Shown here piece after piece: positions 1 to 13,614 of a stretch of DNA of 64,000 nt. The number at the start of each line of letters is the position of its first letter. Positions within the stretch are counted from its first letter, which is position 1. Source of the stretch: Mastigias papua (lineage: Eukaryota; Cnidaria; Scyphozoa; Rhizostomeae; Mastigiidae); assembly GCA_964019165.1 (NCBI GenBank), contig OZ025272.1, forward strand, positions 7,688,493 to 7,752,492, in the 5' to 3' direction. The notes beneath the pieces are model-generated. The model saw only the letters and a program-made list of their open reading frames with translations, made no database searches and was not told where the DNA came from. Position numbers and translations under genes: made by a program.

Positions 1-286
1 CTTCAGTAACCAAACCTTTTATACATCATTTGATAGTTTTTCCCTTTACTTTCAGAATATGCATGGTAGGAAGTTCAAAACGGTACCTTATTCCTCATAA
101 AATTGATTGGAAGTAAATGTGCTTGAGATAGATTAATAGTCAAGAATACGATCCTGTTTCTTTCATAACCGAAATGTACATGGGAGGGTATGTCCTCCAC
201 AGCTTTTGTCAATTCATAGCTACCACAAGTTTATTCAAATGTCATCAAAATTGAAAATTGAAAGGTGAAAGTGCGAGAAAATAACC

Positions 287-359
287 GACACGAGCGGTAT
301 TCGAACACGTGACCTCTGACTTTATACGTCAAGTGCTCTACCAACTGGGCTATCGGGCC
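287..359 (-). pseudogene. tRNA-like sequence (Tyr-type ATA anticodon), probably a tRNA pseudogene or SINE head
   Basis: Read on the minus strand this 73-nt stretch has a tRNA layout. A 7-bp acceptor stem (GGCCCGA with TCGTGTC) has one mismatch and one wobble. The D-arm/A-box reads TAGCCCAGTTGGTAGAGC. A 5-bp anticodon stem (TTGAC/GTCAG) encloses the loop GTATAAA, which places ATA at the anticodon. The B-box is GTTCGAATAC. The T stem pairs badly (ACGTG against ACCGC), so a working tRNA is unlikely. It could be a decayed tRNA gene or the head of a tRNA-derived SINE. No clear SINE body was seen beside it. Confidence 0.5.
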
Positions 360-1760
360 ACGCTTTCAAATCTTTGCTCAAGAGTAGGTCATTTGCTCGC
401 ACCGCCCCTCTCTTAACCAATTTCCACAATTGAAGAATACCCAGAAGGGAAAGAGTTTGAAGACATGATAGAGTGCTCTCCAATTGCTTTTTGATGACTT
501 AAATCAGAGGACGTATGAAAAGATCATGACAAATGATTGCTTTCTCAAACTGTCAGCACAGTTCGAACTGTTTAAGATTTCATTTCATTTTATAATATTT
601 ATACAGGGTAAGTATTCAATGCACAAAGTGAAGTTTATTTACAATCTATCATGTTACAAAAGAAAATAAGCTACTAAATTACAATTAGATCACTATGGAG
701 AAAACTTCAGTCAGCTTAAGCAGGTTCTGGAGGTCTTAATTTGATGTAAACGATACAATTCTGAATCTGATTTATGCAACTTAGCTGTACTTGCTTTGCT
801 GAGGCACTTTCTCGTGAATACTAGTTAATCAATGCTACCGATGGCTTGCTCTGCTCTGTCAGTTGAGCTCTGACAAGCTTTTAATTACAATCCCGGCGCA
901 TTTGATGTACATGTTAGTATAGCACTGCAAATTAGCTTTTCAAAAATTTTTCCAACCCCCCTGCTCTTATTAAGACTCCAGCAATTAACTTTAGAGAACT
1001 TAGTATGTAACGTAGCTGAAGCAAGAATAGTTCCTTTTTAGCAAGACCCATTTGCATTATCAATGTTTATAAATGAACTTTGCAAATTTAAGCTGAACAG
1101 ACAGTTACATTAGGCTCTGATTTCATAGCAAGTAAATGTTAGTTGTTCTATTAATATTACTTGAAGCTGATTTTTCATTACTTTTTACTTGTTGCAACGA
1201 AATATTGAGGCTCCAATTGTTAGAGATTTTTGCTGCTTAATACAGGGAAGGAGCCAGCTTGGAACAATTTTTAAATTCATGTATTCACGTGATTGCATCA
1301 ATCCGACCCCCCATTAATTCTAGTCACCCCCAGCAGTTGGGCACCGAAGAGTATGCATCTTTGCTGTGTATTTGATTTGCTGCTATCTAATCCTGTGGTC
1401 CATTGACAAACAAATAAGACAACTATCTGTCGTATGATGCATTCTCCAAATGGTCTGCTTTCCCAAGGTCTTGCAGCCACTATCATTCTTTCTGGGGGTT
1501 TAGAGTGTTTACACTTAAGTTATTTAAATCATTGAATAACAGTCAAGACCGTAGAGACTCGGATGTTGCAACGACTATAACTATCATTCGAATAAACTTA
1601 CGCAAATCTTTCTACAGAGGCTCCTAATTTCTGGCTGGGTTTTCTATTCACTATTAACTTTGTCAATTGCAAAACGTCTGAGAACTTTTAAATGCACATT
1701 ATTGCAATCAACTTTTGATTCTTATACATCTGGCCAAACAACGTTTATTCCTATAAATCT
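360..1760. other. Non-coding stretch, nothing recognised
   Basis: AT-rich sequence with only short chance open frames in all six frames. I saw no conserved motif, terminal repeat or simple repeat. Confidence 0.5.
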
Positions 1761-1915
1761 ATGCACATGTAATGTTGCAAGGACACAGATTGCTGATAAT
1801 GTGAGAAGTTTCTTAGGGAAAAGCATGAACAAATCAGGGGCCGCGCATTGATCTCAAAAGTGAGGGGGGGGGCCAAGCTTATAAATATATCTCCTAATAT
1901 ATTTTTGTAATTCTC

Positions 1916-2130
<215 letters not shown>

Positions 2131-2171
2131 TTATGTATAGTTATATTACCAATTATCATTGTGCTTTAGAC

Positions 2172-2522
2172 TCAGTGTTTCCCAAACATTTTTATGATAC
2201 GGCACCTGTTCTACATAAAAAAAATCACACGGGATACCACCAAATAAATATGTGAAAATATACAGCTAGTGAAGTACAGCCCCTGGTTGATTCCTTATTT
2301 CCTAATATATTTATCAATCGTTTGTCACTGCTGCTGTCTCTCAAAGCATCACTGATTACCAACTGCAGCCAGTTTATTAAGATAAACATAAGACGATTCA
2401 TTGTCTGCGTGGAATCAGTAATTTTTTGACAAATGAAGCGAGAGTTGACAGTTTTTCACAGCACACCTGATGACCTCTTACGGTACACTAGTGTGCCGCG
2501 GCACGGTGGTTGGGAGACACTG
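2172..2522. mobile_element. Non-autonomous hAT element (MITE-like) with 8-bp target duplication
   Basis: A 351-bp element beginning CAGTGTTTCCCAAAC (after one T) and ending GTTGGGAGACACTG, an imperfect terminal inverted repeat of the common hAT type. Perfect 8-bp direct repeats CTTTAGAC flank it at 2164-2171 and 2523-2530, the expected hAT duplication length. No coding capacity is visible. It lies inside the larger hAT remnant and therefore inserted later. Confidence 0.87.
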
Positions 2523-5229
2523 CTTTAGACAAAAAGTATAGAAGTCTAAATTTTAAGGTCTCTGTCCAGTTGTTGAAGCTATTGGGTCTTTAAATCGCTC
2601 TCTGTAAACAAACAAAATTCGTTTCTGCGATTTGGACGCTTTTCAACAAATTCATTAGCAACTTTAACCAGTGGTAGCTTATCTACAAGAAATTTGCTTG
2701 AATTCAAAATAGAATGTGAGTTGAATCTCCGCTGGTTTATTGTTGACCGTAGCCATGTTTTAATCTTCTAGCCATAGAAAAAGATCTTTCAGGTGTCGCA
2801 GTCGTAGCACCACTGACCAATGCAACTTTCACAATGAAAACGATATTTGGTATTAGTGATTTTTTGGTTGTAGAAATGGTTTGAAGACTGGTTAAAATAT
2901 ACAGGAAAGCATGATATCGAAAGTAAACAAAAACACGAAACGTTTTCTCTTGTCACCACACAGAAAGTCAGGGAATGTAAGCCAACGAAAATCAATGGTC
3001 ACAGGCTTATTATAATCAACCTACTGCTGATGATAACTTAATATCGGAGCTAATCTTTAATAGAAATGAAAAGAGCCGTAAAAGCCAGAAAGCCTAATAA
3101 ATCGTCTAAACCAAACTAAATTTTCGTGGCCAAACAAGTTCAGAAAAAGTCAAATTCCTGGAATTTGGCTTAGATAAAGCCAATGCACCAACTCTGGAGT
3201 AAATGTCTTTCCTCTATGCTCCCAATTCTTAACTAAAATCATTACTACGGGTTGAAGAAATGTCACTGATGCAAAACTACTAAGCATCATACATATTTCC
3301 AACTGAAAAATTTATATCTGAAAAAAGTGGCGGGCCATGGCCCCCCGGCCCCCCTGTTGCGCGGCCCCTGCAAATGGAAGCTTCGTTTAATTTCGAATGG
3401 GTCTGATTTATGCGAGATTAATGTCAAACGAGGCATTTTCCAAGGAGATAGTTTGTCTCCATTGATTTTTGTTATTTAACTGATTCCTTTATCTCTTCTG
3501 CTAAGAAAAGTAAAAGCTTCTTATGAATGTGGTGGGAAAGGATTTAGACTTAATCATCTTCTCTTCATGGATGACCCCGAACTCTCTGGAAAAAGCAATG
3601 ATGAAATAGATAGTTTAGTAAAATAGTGTTCACATTTAGTGAAGATATCGGTGTGGAATTTGATCTAAAGAAATGCGGAGTGGTTATAATGAAGAGAGGG
3701 AAGCTTGTTAAGTTTGATGGAATTCATTTACTTAACCAGGAAATAATGGAAGAAGTATACATATCTTGGGTATACATATCGTGAGAATGGGTATAAATAT
3801 CTTGGTATTTTAGAGTTGGATGAGATAAAAGAACACGAAATGGAATATAAAGTCACAGCAAAGTATAAAAGAAGGTTGAGGTTGACTTTAAAATCCAAAT
3901 TGAATGGTAGGAATAAGATTCAAGCAATTAATACTTGGGCGGTTGGACTGTTAAGATATGGAGCTGGAATTATTAACTAGAAGGTAGATGAATTGAAACA
4001 AATGGACAGGACAACGAGGAAAACTTTGACGATGTATGGGGCCCTTCATCCGAAGAGTGACATTGATCGACTGTATTTGAAACGAAATCATGGAGGAAGA
4101 GGTTTGATAAGCATTGAAACATATGTGAGATTGGAGGAGAACAATTTAGGATTGTATGTCAGTGAAGCGAATGAACAACTACTCAAAGGCGTAAAGATGG
4201 TCAGTACCATCAAGAGACTGAAAAACTTATAAAGAAATAAGACTTCAAAAGAAATAGCCAAAATGAGTTTAGAAATAGATGGCATGAAAAGAGAATGCAT
4301 GGACGGTTTGCTTGTGAGATGCCTGAAAAGATAGATAAAGACTTATCTTGGAAATGGTTGGTGCAAAGTGATCTCAAAGTGTAAACTGAAGCAGCGATAT
4401 GTGCTGCACAAGAACAAACTTTAAGGCCAAATTATACCGAGAATAAAATTGACAAAAACATCCGAAAATCCATTATGTAGAATGTGTGGTGAAAATGCGG
4501 AAACTGTGCTGCACATAATATGTGAATAAAGAAACTAGTGCACCGTGAGTATAAGAGAAGACATGACACAGTTGCAAAATTGGTCCGTTGGAAATTGTGT
4601 GGGAAGCATAACCTTGTGAGAAAAGAGAAGTGGTACGAGCATTCCCCTGAAGGAGTTGGGGAAGATGATGATGTAAAATTTATCTGGGATATGAAAATCT
4701 AATTTGACAATGCTATTGAGGCAAGGAAACCCGACATAGTCTTGGTGGATAAAAAGAAGAAATCATGTGTCATTGATATTACTGTGCCAGGAGAAGATGT
4801 TGAAAAATATCAAAACCTAAAGAGAGAGCTGAAAGGCTTTGGTCGCTGAAAAAGGTTGTTGTTCTACCAGTAGTTGTAGGAGCTCTAGGGTGTATTAGCA
4901 AGTGCTTCGGTGGGTGGTTGGACACACTTGATATTAAATTGAATGTTAGAATGGTGCAAAATCAGTCTTGTCGGGGACAGCTAGGGTAATCAGGAGAGTC
5001 TCTGAGATGTCAAATGAAAGCAGCCACTTGGCCCTTGGCTATTAGTTGTAACCCACCCAAGAGGACTATTTCGGCATTAAGAGCTGCCTGTGCGAAAGCT
5101 ACAAAGCGGACAATAAAAATAATAACTTATTTATTTAAAGTTGGTTACTTACCATAGCTCTATACTAAAATAATTTGGGCTAATTTATACAAACTATTTA
5201 TAGTGTTTAACGAAAAAGAACCCTATCCT

Positions 5230-6215
5230 ATACTACAATGTAAGAAAAGACTGCTAATAATCATTATCTACAAATTTTACAACTGAATTTCTCTCCACTC
5301 CAATTTTCCATGTCCTTTCTGAATATAGCAGCTGTATGGGCACTCTTAATTAGATCAAGCATACTATTCCACAATAGGCTGCCTCGGAACTTAATGGAGT
5401 CCATGCCGTTAAAAACGCTTGTCGTAGTAGGGATGTTTAGTGCATCTTTTATTCTTAGGTCACACTTGGTGTCCTTTCTTAAGAAGTAGTCCAACGTGAA
5501 AGATTGGTTGATATAATTAAGTGTTTTGTATATCTCAACAATAAGCACACATAGGTTTTGGACGTAAATGGTTGTATCATTGTTCTTTGCTAGTAGACTT
5601 TCAAGCGTGGATTCATAACTGTTAAATAGTACCCCGAGAGCTCATTTGTGCATTCTATCTATGTTGTCATTTGCTGCTTTTCCACTGAAAAGCCAAATCA
5701 AAGGGCAGTATTTGATAGTTGATGCAACGAAAGTTTAATATAATAATTTTGCCTTTTGGAGATCTATATATCTAGCAACCCTGGCAAATGCACTCACTTT
5801 TCGATTGACTTATATACACACAGATTTGACATGGCTTTTAAAGTTCAACTGTGAACGAATTATGACACCAAGTAATTTTACCTCATTAGAGGTGGGATTT
5901 GCTTCACCATTATTGTCTAAAAGCAAATTTTGGTTCTTTCTAAAACCCAGAAACATTACCTGAAATTCTGTTGGATTCGCCACTATAAGGTTTGACTTGA
6001 ACCATTTTAGTGCATTATGAACATCAATTTCTAATTTGGCAATCATTGATTCGTCATCGAGAGATAGTGCATAAATTTTCTTATCATAAGCAAAATTTCA
6101 GCTCTCAGAATTATCTATTGCATAGAATATGCCATTAAAGAAATTATAGGATAGCAAAGAACCTTGTACAGATACTTGAGGAACACATGATTTAATATCC
6201 AGTCAGCCGCTATAT
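5230..6215 (-). mobile_element. CR1-like LINE fragment, 3' half of reverse transcriptase
   Basis: Read on the minus strand, the segment begins with a degraded RT motif (CVPQVSVQGSLL near 6195) and a decayed catalytic box (FAYDKK in place of F/YADD near 6085). Two open pieces follow: 6046-5810, with ALKWFKSN and KLLGVIIRSQLNFKSH, and 5548-5264, with the C-terminal signature FRGSLLWNSMLDLIKSAHT. Stops and shifts separate them. The order matches the RT palm-to-C-terminus of CR1/L2/Jockey-group LINEs. It is 5'-truncated and inactive. Confidence 0.78.
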
Positions 6216-6720
6216 GATATTGTAGAAGCTGAAAATTATCTTAAAAAGTTATAATCTGAAAAGAACCATGCTTCCTCTACCTAAATAGGCACTTGATTCA
6301 AAATATCGATTTTTTGAATTCCACCGCCAATTTACATCTTAGATTATGAAGTTGAATTTATCGTATGATCCCAGGAGCCAATCAAAATGAAACTTTGCAC
6401 AAAAGAGAATAATTTCTATGCTTTGTTTCCCTATGTTAGACCCATGACAAGAGAATCCAAAACCTATTCAAATATGCGCTTTAATTGATGCTCTGAGACT
6501 GCTTCCTCATCTCAAAATATTAATTCTATGTTTAGGCTTTCGTTTGATACATTTTTCACACCCTGCAATTCAATTGAGGCAAGTTGATCCACAGGCGAAG
6601 AAAGTTGGTGGTGTACCAGTCGACGCTGTTTTTGGCAACACCTTCGTGGCCAATGGTAAACAAATTGGAAAAACAAATCTCTATGAAGAAAACAATATCG
6701 TTGAAAAAGAGCATTGAAAA

Positions 6721-7380
6721 CTATGGCAAAATAGCTGTTTCAATTAAGTTCTCGTTAGCTGACCTATCGTAGAACATCGAAAAAACTGGAAAATAGCTAA
6801 CCTGAGAAACAATCAATGCATCCATAATAGTTCTTAACTTCTCAGTATTCACATAGTTTGAGATACCTTGAATAGCATGCAGCTTTTGCCCAGCCTTTTT
6901 ATAAAATATGTTTATATGATTCTTGAAATAAAATTTCTTATCCAGCGTTAAACCCAAAAACTTTTCTTCAGTAGATTCGGTTATTGAAGTTAAACCGATT
7001 TCCACTGATACATCAGTGCTTTTCTCCCCAAATATCAAAAGATGACATTTATCAGCATTTAGTTTCATGTTATTATCTTGAAACCACACAGAAAGCTGGT
7101 CAGCATCTGACTCAAACTTAGAAACAATATTCTCGAGCTCATGAACGTGCACATAGAAAGTCGTATCATCTGCATAATTGCAGGTCTCAATATCCTCCAC
7201 CAGAAAGAAAAGATTACTTATGAATATATTAAACAAGAGAGACCCCAGAACAGAACCTTGTAGTACACCAATAATAGACTTCAGCCATGAGCTAAAAGAT
7301 CCATTAACCTTACCAAGAACAACTTCCGTTGAAGGGCAATCCTCCCTAAACAAATCAAATATGAAATTATATAAGTCTCA
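6721..7380 (-). mobile_element. CR1-like LINE fragment with intact YADD reverse transcriptase core
   Basis: A 210-codon open frame (7353-6721) carries RT motifs in order: GVLQGSVLGSLLFNIFISNL, the catalytic box NYADDTTFY, WFQDNNMKLNADKCHLLIFG, KFLGLTLDKKFYFKNHI, and a thumb-like end with QVSYFPVFSMF. This is the standard CR1-superfamily RT layout. There is no endonuclease domain and no full N-terminal RT. A second partial copy of the same region follows at 7395-7600. The open frame suggests it is younger than its neighbours, but it is a fragment. Confidence 0.85.
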
Positions 7381-7394
7381 GTTTCTCAACAACC

Positions 7395-7600
7395 ACTTAG
7401 TTTGAAATACGTGCAAGTGCATGCAGCTTCTGTCGAGCTTTTTTACAAAGTGAGTTTACGTGGTTCTTTAAATCTAGGTGCTTATCCAGCGTGACACCTA
7501 AAAGTTTTGTCTACAACTGATTCTGTTTTTATAGTTACAACGATATGCACTGATACATAAGTGTTTGTCTCCCCAAAAATCAAAAGACGATATTTGTCAG
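7395..7600 (-). mobile_element. Second, more decayed copy of the same CR1-like RT segment
   Basis: The sequence parallels 6870-7050 base for base with many substitutions; shared stretches include GCATGCAGCTT, CTTATCCAGCGT and CTCCCCAAA. It is in the same orientation but with a broken frame. It may be an independent insertion or a local duplication. Confidence 0.65.
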
Positions 7601-7750
7601 GAATAAAGAATAAACAAGAAGTCTAGACGAGTTTCAATCATGTTCTACTACTTTTCGCTTCATTGCATGATGGAAATTCGCCATTTTCGTCAAAAGTAGG
7701 TCTCCTGTTGACAATAAACTTGGCGCGAAAGCTTCAATCCCTATGGAGCA

Positions 7751-7927
7751 CTGCACAGGTACCAACAAATCTCAAGAGATGTTGGTCGAAGTGTTAGTTT
7801 GTTTGATCATTCTATACCGAGCAGTGCTGAACAAGGCAGAGCGAAGGTGTGCAAATGTTGTGCGCTGCTCGGTGAAATGTTGCATTCGTTTGACCGGTGC
7901 TTAATAAAACATCGTAGATCCCTGTAA
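7751..7927 (+). other. Unidentified open segment, possible exon or element relic
   Basis: One plus-strand frame stays open and ends at a TAA near 7927. The peptide is Cys-rich in its second half (AKVCKCCALLGEMLHSFDRC). A plausible acceptor (CACAG) precedes it. I do not recognise the family. The composition looks more coding-like than the surrounding sequence, but no linked exon chain could be assembled, and it may be transposon-derived. Confidence 0.2.
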
Positions 7928-8074
7928 TGCTAAAAAACGGAGCCATCTATCACCGAAATTAAACCCCACCAAAGGAAATGATGTTGGTCTACTAGCGCTT
8001 GTCGCGGCAAATGATCATCTAAAATTGTAGCAAAACGTAAGTTAATTTCAAGTTTGATTTGTTCCACATAAACC

Positions 8075-8299
8075 TGGGATTTTATTGAGGGACTTTTTGA
8101 GGAAAATATCGAGAAAAACTACATGCTAGGCAATCCCACTTTAGACGGAGATTTCGACTTGGACAAATTTGGTTGTGTGTTAAATGATGAAACCGAGAAT
8201 ATTTTAATGATCAGTGGTGAAACTGGGGATGGCTATGACCGTCTTAACGATTATACTAACAATAGTAATGCTGGTGCGTCAAAGATTGCAGTTAACTAA
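8075..8299 (+). other. Unidentified acidic open segment, possible exon
   Basis: A stop-bounded plus-strand frame of about 75 codons is rich in Asp/Glu/Asn (WDFIEGLFEENIEK, then DFDLDKFGCVLNDE). A possible donor (GGTGCGTC) occurs near its end. Acidic, non-repetitive composition suggests real or recently lost coding, but no homologue comes to mind and no start or partner exon is clear. Confidence 0.22.
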
Positions 8300-11200
8300 C
8301 AATAACATGATCATACTTCTTAAAAGTTTGAGGAAATATAAATTTGCTTAACTAGTTAAAGCAAATTAATTAATGTTTATGAGAAGCTTGTGATGACAAA
8401 TTTTAAGTGAAGAATAAGATAAATCGACTTTCTTAGTTTTCAAAACTTTTGGTGCTATAAAATTTTTGTGGCGAAAAATTTCGGTGAACAAAAACTTCAG
8501 TGCTCTCTCATCGCCAAAATCAAATTCCGCCGAAATTTTTTGTACATACTGCATTTCATTGTAAAGCCATTTTTAATCGGAGGTAGAAATCACTACTCAC
8601 AACTTCTGGCCCGGTAAAAAAAGGTTCATATACAGAGATGGGCTTTTAACACTAACTTTGAAAGTACATTTTACATTTATATCTCGTAATGCTAAGCTGA
8701 GAAATGAATGACTTCCGAGATATTCAACATATGGAGCAGTCACCATTGTTTATAATATATGCAAAAACCCTTTCCCGAGCCACCTTTAACTGTTAAAACA
8801 ACAACGAGAACTTATTCGTAATCTTCAAATATACCTTTGTTCTTCAAAGTTTAAGGCTAGGAAGGCTTAATTTACCATATACTGTAGCTCATATTAGCTG
8901 TCATGTCAGCACCTGACTTCGATATGCCTTTTGGCGTCTACTTTATCTTCACAGAAATTCAGTTTGATAGTATCATCTAACCCAGTTTAATTTTAGAACA
9001 TTAATTACAAATTATTTTTGAAATTTGCATAGCAAAACAAAGGAAATATGACCTTGACCATTCCTCGCTAGGTCACTTCTGGTTCACAAGACGAACACGG
9101 TGTAACAAACGTTGGGAATTGTGGAGGAGATTTGAGATTTGAAAAGGAGGTTGGAGCACATGTTCTGGGAAGAGTAGAAGAACTTTACGAACGCTTGGAT
9201 TAAAGAATCATTTAATTACATAAAATTGTTTTTATAGTGGAAATCTCTAACGGGCGCGGCATAACGAGGGGTTTTTACTATAACGGCATTCATCACCAAA
9301 ATTACGTTTTCCTAATGTTCTACTGATCATATAACTCGTCTGCATGCCTACTAAGCTGATGCTGTCAGTTATCAGGGTGAGAACTCGTTTAAATTTCGTC
9401 CACAAACTTAAATTTTCGGCAACTTTCTAATCTAAAACTAGCAATGAAATATCTTTGCAAACATCCTTCCTCAGAGAAGATATGAATAGTAGAATACCAT
9501 GACTGTTTTGCTTCAAGGCAATTGATTCAATCTCCTTTCACGTTCTTTCAGGTGACTTTTTCTTGTACTATATTTCGTGATAGGCCTACCACCAATCGAT
9601 GCAAGATGCTTAAGTAGCTCATACAATGGAGTGAATGCAGCCATTTTTCACAAATAAATAACCAACTTGTGTGCAAAACACAAACTGCAACTTTTCTTCA
9701 TATGGCATGTTTCTGTGTACTTAATAGCTTTACAAAATTTGCCACCTCTCTTGCTGCTTATCGTCTGAATCCTTCGTCGTCGTTTCGCGCCAAAATTGTC
9801 AGATTCAAAATGGTGGTTTTGGGACTAGTATGAATACTGACCAAGTGAGAACATGATAAAATGCATGTTTTATGCACGAAACAATACTTTCTCGTGGTTT
9901 TTACCGTCAGGGGTAGTTTAGGAAGGGCCTCTAGTATATACAGTAAACAATGGGCATGAAATATTTAAAAAATGGAAGCACCTTTTGGCTAACTTAAAGT
10001 AAACAAATCAGCTGATTGGTTGAGAACAAACTGCGGCTGTTCTTTCCGCACAAGTTTTTCTCGCAACTTTTTCGATTTGACCAATGCAAGGCTTACAGGA
10101 ACAGCGGTTTACTGGAAGTAGACTAGCCTGCGTCTTGCAGGCTATCAATAAACATTATCGAATATTGATTTCCTTACAAACTTTTGAAAATTTGACTTAA
10201 AATTCATAGGTTCAAATTCTCCAAACAATCCCGGCTCACGATTAGCTAGCCCAGAGAAAACAAGAAAACAAAGCGCATAACAAATTATAGTTTAACTCAA
10301 TGCGGTAAAGCATTGGTCTCATTTCTTTGGGCCTTCAGTTATGCCGTTCCCCGTACTATGCAACAAACCCTTTGCACCTTGTATGGCCTCTGCGACAAAC
10401 TTGATTGCGATCAGGTATTAACTTCTCCTAAAATCTCCTGATGGGACTTGGGACATCTAGGGATTTGAGAATATTTACATAGTGATTGCCATGCCAGTAA
10501 GAAGTTCCTTAGCAGTTTGAGAAGGTGCTCCGCAATGTAGTAAATAGAAAAAGTACTGGCCTTTTTCACTGGAGAAGGCAGACCTCAGAGGACTGAATAA
10601 GAGCCACATCACATACGTCATCGCTTTTGTCTGGTCATAGTTTTTCATAATCGGTAGACATGAACGGACATAAAGTGAGCAAGTACCTAATCTCCACATG
10701 GGCAAGAAGTGTATTGCGTATGTCAGGAAGTCTGGGGGTAGTTATAAGAGTTGGAAATATATTTACGCAATACCCCCTTCTTTGCGTGAGGCACTTTAAT
10801 TTCTCGGAACATCTGGACCTTGTTTTTTGTAGTTCACAAGATTACCCCATTGGTAAGATACTACTAGGTTATCGAATATATAATTTTCAAAAGAAAACAG
10901 ACAGCCATTCACATGAGGGGGATGAAGGGAAAATAACCAGGTTGTATCATTCAAGCAGAACATGGATTTTGGGGAACTTGCTGTTACATGATGGCCTATT
11001 TTGTATCAGTCATTGCTTTGGAACTCGAAGTCATTAAATGCGGCAAAAAGTGTACTGGTATTGCCACTCCATCGAACGGTATTATGGCTTATATTTCACT
11101 ATTAACCATTGATCTGTACGAATCTGTATGAACAACATGCAATCGAAAGTTAAATTTAGATTATGTACTAATAGATATATAGTCTATTACTTCAACAATT

Positions 11201-13456
11201 GGGCTGATATGTCAGACTACAGTAATAATTGTGGGCTTTACTTGACTTCTGCTATACCAAACGAATATCAGACCAGAAACTTGCAAAGATGACTCAGTCC
11301 AGTATTGAGAGACTTTTGCTCTATAGAATTTTTCCTTTTCCCAGATTGTAGCAATGTGCATCTCATCCCTACTTCACCAGCTTACACGGTTTTTTTATAA
11401 AGAACCTAGCTCAATGCCTTTTTCCAAAGTTCCATATTTTCAGACCTCCAATGATCAAATTGAAGTACTAAAAACTCCCTAACAATTCCTTTAATTTTGC
11501 CTATAAATATGGCTGTAATATAAGATCGATGGAAAATGAAGGGCTTAGCACAAGCATAGCAAACAATCTAAGCGGGTTTTGGCTGCAAATGAATAGAAAC
11601 AGCTTAGTAATTCTTGATTGTTTGGTGATAAAAAATTGTTCAAAATGAAAAGTTCCTTACAAAATTTTCCTGTAGTAGAATAAGCTCTTAAAATATTTCG
11701 GCATTCTACATGGTTTTTGACATTTACAAATTGAAAGACGTAGCTTAGGTTATTTCAAAGGAAGGCTTCTAGCCTACAGCTTGTAGTCCTAATTGAGACG
11801 ATCTTTAGTTCACAGCCTTTGACGAAAAAATCTATTTGATAATAAACAAAATACTTATACTCAACATATGAGATGGGAGGTACTGAGGAATCGTGAAAAT
11901 GGAAGATTATCACCATTTGTTGTATTATGGCTGTGTGTACAGTAATGACATGCTGGTCTTACCAAAGCTTTTTCTACCAGAAACAGTTAGATTCTAGTTA
12001 GTACTAGCACTGATTTTTGGCATATACTGATCAGAGGCTAAGTTGCTCTCCATATTATTGGCAGTGATGCTTTGATAATAAGCGTATTTATTTTGAGTTT
12101 CCTCATCCTCCATGGTTTATCAAAACAGGAAATCGGGAACAAAAATAATCTCTTGAAGTAGGATTCTAGCTTACAGAGTAAGAAAATCTTGTCTAATCAA
12201 ACTTAAGTACCAAACAAAAATTGTACATTTATCCCATCTGCAGATTAAAGATCAAGCTTTTAAAGTATGCTTTAATGATGTTTGACTCGCATCTCTCAGG
12301 AGGAAAGTCTGTTATAAATCCTATACTACCACTGTGTTGTAGTTTGGGAGCTATTATTACCTTGGAAATATTTAAATCCCAGTTGCATCATATTCACATT
12401 ACAGCTGACTTAGTGATATTTTGGGTGTGATCCTAGGGTGTGGTCATAAGGTGTGTTCTCATCTAGTGAAGTTGAGAATGACAGAAATCCCCTGACCCCA
12501 ATAATACCGCCCTGACAAGTGTTACGTCAAAACATGAACTGTTCCTATTTGTATCTTATTTAATAGAACACAACACTATTGTACTTGGAAACTAAAACGT
12601 CGATCTAGCAAAATGAAAGTTCACATTAGAATAAAGCAAAGTCGGAAAAACATGTTGAAAGGTCAAGGGAAACTAAATAGAAGTGAGCTGTATAATAGAT
12701 TCTGATAAACTGTCATGAAGAATCATCAAGCTGGCATGTGCATGCCAAGAGCTACATCATCTCAAATAAATGAATGCAATTAATTCCCAATTCCCTGGAC
12801 AATCAATAAAGCCTTGCAACAAAATATAGGTATAACATTAACACATTTAAGTACTACTTTTGACAACTTTAATATTAGGATTCTTTATATACAGGCTTGA
12901 TAGGTTCATTATAAATTTATTAAATTAATCAAGCCATTTGCAAGGCTACTAATGCAGGCCAAGATCTAAAAACATTCCTTGACTTTGTTCAGTCAAGGAT
13001 GACTTATGATAAAGTATACTCATACATAAATCAAATTAAAAATCCCATGATTTTTAAAAACTTGATACAGAAGTTGGGGAGAAAATCAATAGTTCCAGGA
13101 TTTTGCTTTATTGCTCTGGACATCCAATTTTATATGAAGAAATCTTGCCATTGAGTCCAGCCCTAGAAGCTACTGGTAGAGGCATGAAATGAAAATGGTA
13201 TCATTTCAGATCTGGTATTACTTTTATAGGACAAAAAGGAACCAAAACACTGAAAACACGTAATCGAATAACTGCATTCAGCCAAATACACCTTCTGAAA
13301 ACTTCGCTTCAGACCTTCTAAAGTAGAAATCTTACTTACAGGGAAAGACACGTGGCTAATGTCCCCTAAGAAAAGAAAAACCCACTGCAGCATTAGTCTA
13401 ACCAACTTTCTCTTAAAGGGAGCGAACTTTAAACTGCATGTCCCAGTAATGTCTTA
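8300..13456. other. Long stretch without recognised genes
   Basis: AT-rich intergenic sequence downstream of the TRAPPC8 stop. The longest open frame is 125 codons at 10660-11037 on the plus strand, overlapped by a minus-strand frame; neither shows a domain I recognise. No clear terminal repeats or RT motifs were seen. Confidence 0.45.
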
Positions 13457-13462
13457 TTTATT
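13457..13462 (-). other. Candidate TRAPPC8 poly(A) signal AATAAA
   Basis: AATAAA on the minus strand, about 150 nt past the TRAPPC8 stop codon, in an A/T-rich 3' flank. Cleavage site and actual use are not shown by the sequence. Confidence 0.35.
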
Positions 13463-13614
13463 TCCAATCTAATAAAAGTAGAAATTCAGACCTGAGAAAT
13501 CTCTATTTGAAATCGATACTGGTTGCTTTTGTCTCTAGAGTGCATCTTCTCAAATAAAATCTGATTATTGAACATTGTTCTATTGGAAATGCGCAGGCGG
13601 TTGGGCGTAAGCTG

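Noticed and set aside
10660..11037. 125-codon plus-strand open frame
   Set aside because: No domain, no splice context and no similarity that I recognise, and an opposite-strand frame overlaps its start. Kept only as a remark in the intergenic entry.
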